Below are positions 54,299-63,249 of a DNA stretch of 64,000 bases, in pieces. Source of the stretch: Agriterribacter humi (lineage in GTDB: Bacteria; Bacteroidota; Bacteroidia; Chitinophagales; Chitinophagaceae); NCBI RefSeq assembly GCF_009192765.1, contig NZ_VOHQ01000001.1, positions 558,001-622,000 on the forward strand, in the 5' to 3' direction. Every line of letters begins with the position of its first letter. Position 1 is the stretch's first letter. The notes below the pieces were generated by a model. That model ran no database searches, had not been told where the DNA came from, and saw nothing but the letters and a program-made list of their open reading frames with translations. A program made the position numbers and the translations under genes.

Positions 54299-54964
54299 AT
54301 GAAATCAACAGCTTTAAAATTCCTCTTGTTATTTGCAGCCATCAGTTCCATTTATTGCATGTGTTTCAAAGAGAATGCTACAGATCCCGATAAAAACAAC
54401 GGCAATGGCCTGCCCGATGACAGTAAGGCCTATGTCGCCTATTATGCCAATGCTGTGGGAATAAATGAGCCTCATTATGGAGTAGCAACTTTTTCCTCGC
54501 CATTCATAATAACAACACATGGCGATACCACTTTTTTAAATTTTGAATTCCGGAATAAGACGCTAGAGAATGATGATACCCAAACCAATTTCTGGGACCT
54601 GTGTGATTCTACTTATGATTTTAAAGGCCACGACAGATTCTTAAATTCAATTGAATGGACGGGAGGAACCCAGGGTGAATTAACAGTGGGTGCAACTTAC
54701 AGCCTGTCGCATCATAAAGATGGTGCGGGAAACTGGTTGAGCATTAGTGACACAAGAGGTGCTTCTATTTTTGTACACGCACATGCCAACAATGCAGTTG
54801 TCGTTTCCTTCAATACCTATTTTGGAGGCAATGGTGGTAATGTTGCTGAGAGCTACCTGAAAATTGAAAAAATGGAAAACAATACTGCCTCTGATTCCTT
54901 TTCACTAAGTTTCGGCTCTGTCTGCGAGCTCAACAGTAACGGCTTCCAATTGCCACCAACTTAA
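54299..54964 (+). CDS. Lipoprotein of unknown function, paralog of 56622-57314
   Basis: 221 residues from ATG 54299 (the frame runs up to 54269). A lipoprotein-like signal ends at YCMCFKEN, then an acidic Asn/Asp linker (PDKNNGNGLPDD) and a predicted beta-rich domain. Its C-terminal part shares with the later gene DTRG, an xYLKIEKME/SWLKIETIE strand, and a final SxxFSLSFGSV/TFLFSFGCI. I do not recognise a named family. It precedes the DUF5723 gene by 134 bp. Confidence 0.72.
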   Translation: MKSTALKFLLLFAAISSIYCMCFKENATDPDKNNGNGLPDDSKAYVAYYANAVGINEPHYGVATFSSPFIITTHGDTTFLNFEFRNKTLENDDTQTNFWDLCDSTYDFKGHDRFLNSIEWTGGTQGELTVGATYSLSHHKDGAGNWLSISDTRGASIFVHAHANNAVVVSFNTYFGGNGGNVAESYLKIEKMENNTASDSFSLSFGSVCELNSNGFQLPPT

Positions 54965-55098
54965 AAGGCCGGTTTAATAAAATTCCGATAAATCATTACT
55001 AACAGGTAAAAAGCAATGAATGTCCTTTTAACCCTTAGCATTATCTTCTTAAAAAAATCTGAATAACAATCTTTTTCGTCAACACATAAACCCTTTAT

Positions 55099-56571
55099 AT
55101 GCGCATTTATAAAACACTTGGCATTATCGCCCTGTTCGCTTCAGGTCAATTGAGCGCCCAGGATTTCCCCGGTTACAACAGTGGAAATTATACCGGCGTT
55201 AACGGTGCTTTTTTTAATCCCGCCAATATTGCGGATAGCCGTTATAGTTGGGATTTTAATTTGTTTTCCCTAAATACTTATGTGGGTAATAACCAGGCCT
55301 CCTTTAACCTTAAAAACATTGGGCAAACCTTCGGCGACTCTATACTCAATCAATTCATTGGCAAAAACGCAGGCTTAACAAATGCCCTGGCAAATGTGAT
55401 AATGAACGGACCTTCCCTGATGATCAATACCAGTAAAAAAAGCGCTATCGCGCTTACCACGCGTGCAAGGGTAATGGAAAACGCCAACGAAATAGACGCT
55501 GCACTGGCAAATCAAATAATAGATGGCTCATCGGGCGATATTGCTTTTCCTTACAGCATTAACTCCAATGCGAATATGGGCGTTGGCATAAACGGATGGA
55601 CGGAATACGGGCTTTCCTACGCTATGGTAATCACCGATAAGGATAAACATTTTTTTAAAGGCGGGCTCACGCTCAAATACCTGGCTGGCGCCGCTAACGC
55701 CTATCTTAATATTAATAGCCTTAAGGGTACATTAAATTTTGATGATGTAAAAGAGGAAGCCTATTTGCAAAACAGTACCGGCAACATGCAGTTAGGGTTT
55801 GGCGGCATAAATCTTGATGATTTTGAAGCCAGTCAGTTGCTCACTTTTAAAAGCACGGGCATTGGCGCTGATATAGGCTTTGTATATGAATTTAGGCCCG
55901 ATTATGACAAGTACCGGCTTGATGATAACAGTTGGAGAAAAGACATGAATAAATACAAATTAAGGATTGGCGTGGCCTTACTTGATATCGGTTCCCTTCA
56001 ATATGAAAAAGATATGCAGCGCAGCGGCGCCTACAACATGGATATTACAGGCTCCGAAAAATGGTATGTAAATGAATTGGCCGACGTGCCGGTTGATGAT
56101 CTTAAAAACTATTTTGATGGGCACCCGCAATACTTTACACCTGGTGCAGTTAGTAGCGATAAAAAATATAAAGTGGCACTGCCTTCTTCGCTACGCGTTG
56201 ATGCGGATTATCATTTCAATAAAGGTTTTTATATTAACGTTGCCGGGCAGCTAAGTTTAGTAGATGCCTCCAACAAAGCCTGGAACAGCTATTATTATTC
56301 CTCCATTACTGTTACACCCCGTATAGAAGGCAGAAAGCTGGGTTTGTATATACCCGTTAATTATAATCAGTTAACCAAACTCAATGCAGGCGTATCCCTT
56401 CGCCTGGGGCAATTAGTTGTAGGCTCAGGCAGTGTGCTTACCGCTTTGTTCGGCAATTCAAAGCAGGTAGATTTTCATGTGGGGTTACGTTTTGGGGGAT
56501 TGAGAAAGAATATGTTTAAAAAACAGAAGCGCCAAAAAGAAATGGAAACTGAAAAAGAAAGCAATAATTAA
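55099..56571 (+). CDS. DUF5723-family outer-membrane protein
   Basis: 490 residues. A signal peptide (to about SAQ, residue 21) is followed by YTGVNGAFFNPANIADSRY, the DUF5723 start typical of Bacteroidota, and alternating aromatic beta strands up to GLRFGGLRKN; the tail is basic (KKQKRQKEMETEKESNN). Predicted outer-membrane barrel. Function unknown. It sits between two related lipoproteins, and its stop is 2 bp before the first possible start of the next frame. Confidence 0.82.
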   Translation: MRIYKTLGIIALFASGQLSAQDFPGYNSGNYTGVNGAFFNPANIADSRYSWDFNLFSLNTYVGNNQASFNLKNIGQTFGDSILNQFIGKNAGLTNALANVIMNGPSLMINTSKKSAIALTTRARVMENANEIDAALANQIIDGSSGDIAFPYSINSNANMGVGINGWTEYGLSYAMVITDKDKHFFKGGLTLKYLAGAANAYLNINSLKGTLNFDDVKEEAYLQNSTGNMQLGFGGINLDDFEASQLLTFKSTGIGADIGFVYEFRPDYDKYRLDDNSWRKDMNKYKLRIGVALLDIGSLQYEKDMQRSGAYNMDITGSEKWYVNELADVPVDDLKNYFDGHPQYFTPGAVSSDKKYKVALPSSLRVDADYHFNKGFYINVAGQLSLVDASNKAWNSYYYSSITVTPRIEGRKLGLYIPVNYNQLTKLNAGVSLRLGQLVVGSGSVLTALFGNSKQVDFHVGLRFGGLRKNMFKKQKRQKEMETEKESNN

Positions 56572-56621
56572 AAATGCAACACCAATCAACAATAACTAAA
56601 CATCGCTTAAAATATCGCGTT

Positions 56622-57314
56622 ATGAAACAATTACTTTCTACACTTAAATATTCCGTGTTCTGCTTTATTTTCTATTCAATATCGGTAGCGGGTATGTGCT
56701 CAAAAGAGGATGTATCGCCGGATGATAACAATAATGATAATGACCCTCCGGCTCTCGACCAGGTACAATCTTACGTAGCCATGAAAATTCAGGGTGTTCC
56801 TGTTGAGGTTACAAACGAAGATTATGAGTTTAAAGCCTCCATGCCGGTCAGCGGAACCATGAGAATATATACGGCTAAAGATACCATTCGGTGCATTTGG
56901 ATTTTCACAGTTTCAAGAGTGGCAACTTCTCCTCCTTTACCTCAATGGCAATTCTGCGATGCAAGCTACCAAAGCGGTGGCACAGATGAGTATATAGTAA
57001 GCTTCGAATGGTCGCGTGCCGTGGATGGAGATAAGCTGATAGAGGGTAAAACCTATAATCTCAACTATTATAATGTACCCCTTGCCGATACCAGGGGCAC
57101 AATTTCCTATTCGCATTTTAAAGGAAATTCGCTGATAAAGCATTTTTATGTATTCGACTATTTTACAACTAAATCCTGGCTTAAAATAGAAACTATTGAA
57201 GGCAATAAGGCATCCGGCACCTTTCTTTTTTCTTTCGGCTGTATTGATGCAGGAGGGAACTCTGGCAGCATCACCGATGCTTCCGGCAGGTTTAACAATA
57301 TACCGGTAAATTAA
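56622..57314 (+). CDS. Lipoprotein of unknown function, paralog of 54299-54964
   Basis: 230 residues from ATG 56622; the frame also has an ATG at 56574, but MKQLLSTLKYSVFCFIFY is a signal peptide with Cys in VAGMCSKE. A DDNNNDND linker and a beta-rich domain with LADTRGTISYSHF and SWLKIETIEGNKASGTFLF follow. It is clearly related to the lipoprotein gene before the DUF5723 gene. A strong hairpin follows its stop. Confidence 0.72.
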   Translation: MKQLLSTLKYSVFCFIFYSISVAGMCSKEDVSPDDNNNDNDPPALDQVQSYVAMKIQGVPVEVTNEDYEFKASMPVSGTMRIYTAKDTIRCIWIFTVSRVATSPPLPQWQFCDASYQSGGTDEYIVSFEWSRAVDGDKLIEGKTYNLNYYNVPLADTRGTISYSHFKGNSLIKHFYVFDYFTTKSWLKIETIEGNKASGTFLFSFGCIDAGGNSGSITDASGRFNNIPVN

Positions 57315-57328
57315 TACGAAACGCTACT

Positions 57329-57376
57329 GTTCGCGGCGTCCTCGCCGCGAACTTTCTTATTATCGCCTCCGGCGAT
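57329..57376 (+). terminator. Double hairpin after the second lipoprotein gene
   Basis: GTTCGCGGCG (57329-57338) pairs perfectly with CGCCGCGAAC (57343-57352) around TCCT, followed by a T-rich stretch; ATCGCC (57362-57367) and GGCGAT (57371-57376) form a second stem. The first works as a terminator; its GC-rich form also resembles REP elements. Confidence 0.65.
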
Positions 57377-57448
57377 GGCCCAATATTATTAGTTAAGAGA
57401 CCCAACTTCTACTACCGGCAAATCATGTAGTTTCGCATAAAAAGCATA

Positions 57449-58432
57449 ATGAAAAGAATAATGCTGATTAGTGCTTTATTGGTTTACGCCACCATCCTTC
57501 ATGCGCAACAAAAGAAAGACGTAATCAAATCAGGCAATCCCATTTTTCCGGGATGGTACGCCGACCCTGAAGGCATCATTTTTAATAATACATACTGGAT
57601 ATATCCTACTTACTCCGCGCCTTATGACAAGCAGGTTTTTTTAGACGCTTTTTCATCACCAGACCTTATTCAATGGACAAAGCATAACCGCATAATGGAT
57701 ACCGCTGCTATTAAGTGGGCCAAAAGGGCGGTGTGGGCGCCGGCCATTGTAGAGAAAGAAAACAAGTACTATTTATTTTTCGGCGCCAACGATATTCAAA
57801 GTGATAAAGAACCGGGTGGCATTGGGGTTGCCGTTGCCGATCATCCCGCAGGGCCCTTTAAAGATCACCTGGGCAAACCATTGGTGGATAAGTTTCGTAA
57901 CGGCGCACAGCCTATTGACCAGTTTGTTTTTAAAGACAGCACCGGGCAGTATTATTTAATATACGGCGGATGGAGACATTGCAACATCGCCCAACTCAAT
58001 GATGATTTTACGGGCTTCATTCCTTTTGAAGACGGAACAACATTTAAAGAAATAACACCGGAAGGATATGTTGAAGGCCCCTTTATGTTTATACGCAATG
58101 GCAAATATTATTTTATGTGGTCGGAAGGCGGCTGGACAGGCCCCAACTACAGCGTTGCCTATGCAATTGCTGATTCGCCGTTTGGTCCGTTCAAAAGAAT
58201 TGGAAAGATACTCCAGCAGGATCCGAAAATCGCAACCGGCGCCGGCCACCATTCGGTGATCCACAGCCCAGGCGCCGACCAATGGTATATGGTTTACCAT
58301 CGCCGGCCTTTAACCGAAACCGACCGCAATGCGAGAGTAACCTGTATTGACCGCATGTATTTTGATGGAAATGGATTGATCAAACCCGTGATTATTACCA
58401 ACGATGGCGTTGAAAAGAATAAGTTGAAGTGA
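57449..58432 (+). CDS. Glycoside hydrolase family 43 protein, secreted
   Basis: 327 residues. A signal peptide (to ILHAQ) and a five-blade propeller with PGWYADPEGIIF (catalytic base Asp), WAPAIVEKENKYYLFF (pKa-modulating Asp region differs) and VEGPFMFIRNGKYYF (catalytic acid Glu). Members cut arabinan, xylan or related side chains; the precise substrate is open. No SusC/D pair is adjacent, so it is not in a classical polysaccharide utilisation locus here. Confidence 0.9.
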   Translation: MKRIMLISALLVYATILHAQQKKDVIKSGNPIFPGWYADPEGIIFNNTYWIYPTYSAPYDKQVFLDAFSSPDLIQWTKHNRIMDTAAIKWAKRAVWAPAIVEKENKYYLFFGANDIQSDKEPGGIGVAVADHPAGPFKDHLGKPLVDKFRNGAQPIDQFVFKDSTGQYYLIYGGWRHCNIAQLNDDFTGFIPFEDGTTFKEITPEGYVEGPFMFIRNGKYYFMWSEGGWTGPNYSVAYAIADSPFGPFKRIGKILQQDPKIATGAGHHSVIHSPGADQWYMVYHRRPLTETDRNARVTCIDRMYFDGNGLIKPVIITNDGVEKNKLK

Positions 58433-58476
58433 AAGGGGGTGATTGCCTGATTGGTTCCCTTCTTTGAGAGGGCGTC

Positions 58477-58511
58477 CCTGTAACTTGCAACCTGTAACCT
58501 GCTGCCCTACC
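58477..58511. repeat. Heptad tract, CCTGTAA family, at the convergent gap
   Basis: CCTGTAA CTTGCAA and three further units. The TAG stop of the M13 peptidase gene (58509-58507, minus strand) lies inside the last unit. Confidence 0.7.
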
Positions 58512-60549
58512 ATATTTTCGCTCTTACGCTATCAGCACGGTACATTTTATCGCCGGGCTCTATATTAAATGCATTGTAAAACACAGGCATGCTCGAAACC
58601 GAACCGTTTGCCCTGTATTTTGCAGGTGAATGCGGATCAAGCAGCAGTCTTTCCCTCACCGTAGCATCCCTGAATTTTGAACGCCATACATTGGCGAAAG
58701 ATAAAAAGAAACGCTGATCAGGTGTGAGCCCGTCAATTTTTTCATCACCCTTACCCTGAGGCGTATTTTTAAAAGCATCGTAAGCAATCATCAAACCACC
58801 AATATCAGCAATATTTTCTCCCAACGTTAACCTGCCGTTTACATGCAAACTATCCAGCATCGTATACGCATCGTACTGGTCAATTACCACTTTTGCTTTC
58901 TGCGTAAATAGCTCTGCATCCTTTTTCGTCCACCAGTCGTGCAGGTTGCCGTTTGCATCATACTGTCTGCCCTGGTCGTCAAAGCCGTGCGTCATCTCAT
59001 GCCCGATAACCGCACCTATGGCGCCATAGTTAATGGCGTCATCTGCGGCGTTATTAAAAAACGGCGGCTGAAGAATTCCTGCAGGAAACGCGATTTCATT
59101 AAAAGAAGGATTATAATACGCATTTACCTCGGAAGCATTCATAAACCATTCTGTTTTGTCTACCGGTTTATCAATTTTAGCCAAATCTCTTTTAAACTCA
59201 TATATCTCCAGTTGCCTGATGTTACTGAAATAATCATTCCTTTCAATATGCACGCCGGCATAATCTTTCCATTTATCGGGATACCCTATCTTTTTTACAA
59301 AGCCATTGAGTTTGTTCAACGCTTTTTCCTTGGTGCTGTCGCTCATCCAGTCTAAATTCTTTATCCTGCTCTCGTATACACGCTGCAGGTTATTTACCAG
59401 GTCAAGCATTCTTTTTTTAGCATCGGCCGGAAAATATTTATTTACATACACCCTGCCCAGCAGGTCTCCTGCCAGGTTATTCACAACGCCCGTTGCCATT
59501 TTCCAGCGCACAGGTTTTTCCTGTATACCTCTTAATGTTTTCCTGTAAAATGAAAACTGCAGATCTTCGAAAGGATTGCCCAGTGATGCTTCCTCTATTA
59601 CGCCCAGTTTGAGCTTATTTTTCCACACCTCTAATGGAGCAGATTTCAATTGCCTGTCCAGTTCTTTAAAGTAATCCGGCTGACCCACCAATACGGTATC
59701 TGTATTTGCACCATAGGTTTCAATAAACTGATCCCAGTTTATGCCTGGTGTTAACGTATTGAGATCCTTTACTGCGAACTTGTTATAATTTTTTACGGGA
59801 TCCCTTAATTCAACCGGGGTGGAATGCGATTTGGCCAAAGCTGTTTCCAGTTCAAGAATAGCTGACGCATTTTTTGTTGCCGTTAAACTATCCACGCCAA
59901 TTGCTTTAAATATACGGGCAACATAGTGTACAAATTCACTGCGGATATGTTTTGTTTCAGCATCATCTTTCAAATAATAGTCCCTGCCGGGCAGCGATAA
60001 TCCAGACTGGTAAAATTGTAGTTTATTAACAGCCGCATTTCTGTCATCGGCCGCCACATAGGCGCCAAACAGGTTACCTGCACCCTGGCTGTATTCATAA
60101 GCACACTCCTTAACGATATCTGCTGCAGAAGACAATCCATCAATCCGTTTAAGATCATTTGCAACAGGAGTATACCCCGCCTTATCAATAGCCAAGGAAT
60201 CCATTGCTCCCGCATACAAATCACCCATCATCTGTTCGGGCGAACCTTTCGCAAAATTATTGCCTGCGGCAGATTCCTCCAGCATGGCATGCAATTTTTC
60301 TCTGTTGTCTTCATACAATATATGAGCAGTACCCCAGCCAGACTGGTCGGCAGGAATAACCGTGTTTTGATACCACTTACCATTGGCATACGAAAAGAAA
60401 TCTTCGCCCGCCTTCACTGTTGAATCCATGCCGGTCAGATCAATAAACGGTTCGCTCTTTATTTGTGAAGACTTGTTTTTGCAGGATAATAAACTTATCA
60501 TGAAGAACATGGATGAAATGATCCATGCCAATTTTTTAAACACATACAT
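58507..60549 (-). CDS. M13 family zinc metallopeptidase (neprilysin/PepO-like), lipoprotein
   Basis: 680 residues. A lipoprotein signal (FMISLLSCKNK), then the M13 fold: zinc site HEMTH (His517, Glu518, His521), third ligand in LGENIADIGGL, and NAYYNPSFNEIAFPAGIL. It degrades peptides in the periplasm or at the surface. The stop codon is made of repeat sequence. Confidence 0.94.
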   Translation of the reverse strand: MYVFKKLAWIISSMFFMISLLSCKNKSSQIKSEPFIDLTGMDSTVKAGEDFFSYANGKWYQNTVIPADQSGWGTAHILYEDNREKLHAMLEESAAGNNFAKGSPEQMMGDLYAGAMDSLAIDKAGYTPVANDLKRIDGLSSAADIVKECAYEYSQGAGNLFGAYVAADDRNAAVNKLQFYQSGLSLPGRDYYLKDDAETKHIRSEFVHYVARIFKAIGVDSLTATKNASAILELETALAKSHSTPVELRDPVKNYNKFAVKDLNTLTPGINWDQFIETYGANTDTVLVGQPDYFKELDRQLKSAPLEVWKNKLKLGVIEEASLGNPFEDLQFSFYRKTLRGIQEKPVRWKMATGVVNNLAGDLLGRVYVNKYFPADAKKRMLDLVNNLQRVYESRIKNLDWMSDSTKEKALNKLNGFVKKIGYPDKWKDYAGVHIERNDYFSNIRQLEIYEFKRDLAKIDKPVDKTEWFMNASEVNAYYNPSFNEIAFPAGILQPPFFNNAADDAINYGAIGAVIGHEMTHGFDDQGRQYDANGNLHDWWTKKDAELFTQKAKVVIDQYDAYTMLDSLHVNGRLTLGENIADIGGLMIAYDAFKNTPQGKGDEKIDGLTPDQRFFLSFANVWRSKFRDATVRERLLLDPHSPAKYRANGSVSSMPVFYNAFNIEPGDKMYRADSVRAKIW

Positions 60550-60652
60550 ACGAATCTGTTTTCTTTTTTGAATGAAGCACTTAAAGGAAACACAATTATA
60601 TTAAAAATGCAATAGTATACACTACAAATTTTAAAGTATGATTTTCATACCT

Positions 60653-61342
60653 CTAACTCCTGGCGCCGAATAATAAACTGCCAATTCTAACCATATTGCT
60701 TCCTTCCTCGATAGCAATCGGGTAATCATTGCTCATGCCCATGGAAAGGGTAGTGAGTGGTAAGGGGTGAATGGCCAGTGATGAGTGGAGGGCAGGTTGC
60801 GCAGGTAACGAGAACTGATCGTATAATGATTTCAGGTAACGGAATTCTGTTCTTATGGTTTCCCTGTCATCTGTTAATGATGCCATGCCCATCAGTCCTT
60901 TTATTGCTACATTATTCAATCCCGAAAGGCTTTTTACTATTTCTTCCAGTTCGTTTTCATCCAGTCCAAATTTTGTTTCTTCACGTGCTATATGCACCTG
61001 CAGCAATACGGAAATGGTTCTGTTACCCCTGGTAGCCTGCTTATTGATCTCAGCCAAAAGCCTCAGGCTGTCCACGCCATGAATTAAATGAACAAAAGCC
61101 GCTATTTCCTTTACTTTATTGCGCTGGAGGTGACCTATAAAATGCCAGCGGATATCACCGGGTAAGTGCTTTTGTTTTTCCACAAGCTCCTGCACGTAGT
61201 TTTCACCAAAATCGCGTTGACCCAGATCATATAAAGTACGAATGTCATTAACGGGCTTGGTCTTAGATACTGCAACCAACACTACATTTTTACTATCCAG
61301 TTCTTTTTTTATACTTTGATATGCTTCAATATTTACCGCCAT
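60653..61342 (-). CDS. YggS-family PLP homeostasis protein
   Basis: 229 residues, normal length. The PLP lysine is in LVAVSKTKP, and ENYVQELVEKQ, RWHFIGHLQRNKVK and LSMGMSNDYPIAIEEG are hallmarks. The family regulates free PLP and has no catalytic activity known. It is 72 bp downstream of a heptad tract after the dehydrogenase. Confidence 0.95.
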   Translation of the reverse strand: MAVNIEAYQSIKKELDSKNVVLVAVSKTKPVNDIRTLYDLGQRDFGENYVQELVEKQKHLPGDIRWHFIGHLQRNKVKEIAAFVHLIHGVDSLRLLAEINKQATRGNRTISVLLQVHIAREETKFGLDENELEEIVKSLSGLNNVAIKGLMGMASLTDDRETIRTEFRYLKSLYDQFSLPAQPALHSSLAIHPLPLTTLSMGMSNDYPIAIEEGSNMVRIGSLLFGARS

Positions 61343-61375
61343 GAATTGCTTATTGTATATCCCTGAATTCTATAA

Positions 61376-61414
61376 CCTGTAGCCCCTTACCTCCCTGTAA
61401 CCTGTAACTCCCCC
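61376..61414. repeat. Heptad tract, CCTGTAA family, between yggS and acyl-CoA dehydrogenase
   Basis: Includes the exact pair CCTGTAA CCTGTAA at 61394-61407 and a further unit at 61376. The TAG stop of the dehydrogenase gene (61416-61414, minus strand) touches its end. Confidence 0.65.
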
Positions 61415-62568
61415 TACTTCAATATCCCCCTTCCAATCACTATCCTTTGCACTTCGCTGGTGCCTTCATATATCTGTGTAATTTTTGCATCGCGCATCAG
61501 GCGTTCTACATGATATTCTTTTACATAGCCATAGCCTCCGTGAATCTGCACTGCTTCTGTAGTAACCCACATAGCTGTTTCAGAAGCATATACTTTAGCC
61601 ATAGAACTGCTAAGTGTATAATCATTACCGTTGTCCTTTTCCCATGCCGCCCGCAAACACAATAACCGCGCGGCTTCAATACGGGTTGCCATGTCTGCCA
61701 GTTTAAACTGTATAATCTGGTGATGGGCGATCTCTTTACCAAAGGCCTTGCGCTGTTTCGCGTAATCAACCGCTCTTTCATAGGCCCCGGAAGCTATGCC
61801 CAACGCCTGCGCTGCAATGCCGATGCGCCCGCCAGCCAGTGTTTTCATGGCGAAGCTAAAGCCAAAGCCATCATCGCCTATGCGGTTTTGTTTGGGCACT
61901 TTTACATCCTGGAACATAACACTGTGCGTATCGCTTCCCCTGATGCCTAATTTATTTTCTTTTGCTCCAACTGTTATACCTGCGGTATTTTTTTCTACAA
62001 TAAAAGTATTAATGCCTTTGCTGCCTTTTGATACATCTGTTTGCGCCATTACCAGGTATATGCTGGCAGTTTTGCCGTTGGTGATCCAGTTTTTGGTTCC
62101 GTTCAATACATAATGATCGCCTTTATCTTCGGCTATGGTATGCTGTGAGGTTGCATCACTCCCGGCTTCCGGTTCGCTGAGCAAAAAAGCACCCAGGTAT
62201 AAGCTCCCCTCTTTACGGCCCTGGGCCAATGGAGTAAGGTATTGCTGCTTTTGTTCTTCGCTGCCATATTTTTCCAAACCCCAGCAAACCAGGCTATTGT
62301 TAACGCTCATGCATACACTCACACTTGCATCTATTTTGCTTATTTCTTCCATGGCCAGCACATAACTGATGCTATCCATACCTGCACCTCCGTATTCGGG
62401 CGCAGTCATCATTCCCATAAAACCCAGTTCCGCTAATTTTAAGACCTGTGCTTCAGGAAACTGTTGCTTCTCATCTCTTTCTATTACACCCGGTAAACAT
62501 TCATTTTGTGCAAAATCTCGCGCTGCTTTTTGAATCATCAATTGTTCTTCATTCAACTGGAATTGCAT
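61414..62568 (-). CDS. Acyl-CoA dehydrogenase
   Basis: 384 residues from ATG 62568, where MQFQLNEEQLMIQKAARDF is the family N-terminus; the upstream 21 residues in frame are not. LSEPEAGSDATS and NGTKNWITNGKTA line the FAD/substrate site, and the catalytic Glu is in QIYEGTSEVQRIVI. The type is short/branched chain (Bcd/AcdA-like). It oxidises an acyl-CoA to the enoyl-CoA. Confidence 0.95.
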   Translation of the reverse strand: MQFQLNEEQLMIQKAARDFAQNECLPGVIERDEKQQFPEAQVLKLAELGFMGMMTAPEYGGAGMDSISYVLAMEEISKIDASVSVCMSVNNSLVCWGLEKYGSEEQKQQYLTPLAQGRKEGSLYLGAFLLSEPEAGSDATSQHTIAEDKGDHYVLNGTKNWITNGKTASIYLVMAQTDVSKGSKGINTFIVEKNTAGITVGAKENKLGIRGSDTHSVMFQDVKVPKQNRIGDDGFGFSFAMKTLAGGRIGIAAQALGIASGAYERAVDYAKQRKAFGKEIAHHQIIQFKLADMATRIEAARLLCLRAAWEKDNGNDYTLSSSMAKVYASETAMWVTTEAVQIHGGYGYVKEYHVERLMRDAKITQIYEGTSEVQRIVIGRGILK

Positions 62569-62616
62569 AGTACTGTTATTTAAAAGAAAACAAAAATACA
62601 AGAATTGAACTAACAA

Positions 62617-62644
62617 CCGTTCACCCTTCACTTTTACCTTCCGG
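62617..62644. repeat. Weak heptad tract upstream of the dehydrogenase
   Basis: CCGTTCA CCCTTCA and two looser units. One of few near-tracts in a divergent gap. Confidence 0.35.
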
Positions 62645-62803
62645 CATAGCCCAACAACTGCCTGTTGCTATTTTACCTGGAACGCTTCTGCCGTCCGGCC
62701 ATTGTAAAACAATAGTTAATGCTGGTTCATTAACAACCCGTTACAGGCGCCGGCGATATTTTGGAATTAATTATGCTGTATAATTCTATAAAAAATTACA
62801 ATT

Positions 62804-63121
62804 ATGAAAAAGATTATTCTCGCCTGTTTTATTATGCTGTTCACAGGAAGCGCCATATTCGCACAGCAAACCCAATCGGCTCAGCCGGCACAGGAAAAAA
62901 CAAAGACGGCTAAAAAAGAAGTTGCACATGCAAAAACACATGCTGTAAAAACAGCGGACCATCAAAAACAAACAACGGCTGCGGTTAAGGAATCTTCAGC
63001 AACAGCAACTGCTGCACCTTTAAAGAAAGATGGTACGCCGGATAAAAGGTATAAGAAGCACAGCCAGCACCTAAAAAAAGACGGTACCGCAGACAAAAGG
63101 TTTAAAAAAAATAAACAATAG
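62804..63121 (+). CDS. Small secreted Lys-rich protein with KKDGTPDKR repeats
   Basis: 105 residues. A signal peptide (FTGSAIFAQ) is followed by an Ala/Lys/Thr/Gln-rich spacer, then two copies of a unit LKKDGTPDKRYKKH / LKKDGTADKRFKKN. Very basic. Similar proteins with this repeat occur in Bacteroidota; function unknown. It has its own strong terminator. Confidence 0.75.
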   Translation: MKKIILACFIMLFTGSAIFAQQTQSAQPAQEKTKTAKKEVAHAKTHAVKTADHQKQTTAAVKESSATATAAPLKKDGTPDKRYKKHSQHLKKDGTADKRFKKNKQ

Positions 63122-63150
63122 CCGGAAGCAGGGATAAGAGAGCAATATAA

Positions 63151-63187
63151 AGGCTTGCTGAATACGATTTCAGCGAGCCTTTTTTTA
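63151..63187 (+). terminator. Intrinsic terminator of the small basic protein gene
   Basis: AGGCTTGCTGAA and TTCAGCGAGCCT pair over 12 bp with one T-G pair around a 6-nt loop; seven T follow. Confidence 0.93.
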
Positions 63188-63249
63188 TTCCTATTAAGCC
63201 CGCTCCCTGTAAAGAGATAAAAAATACCTTTACCTCAAAATATTCACTA

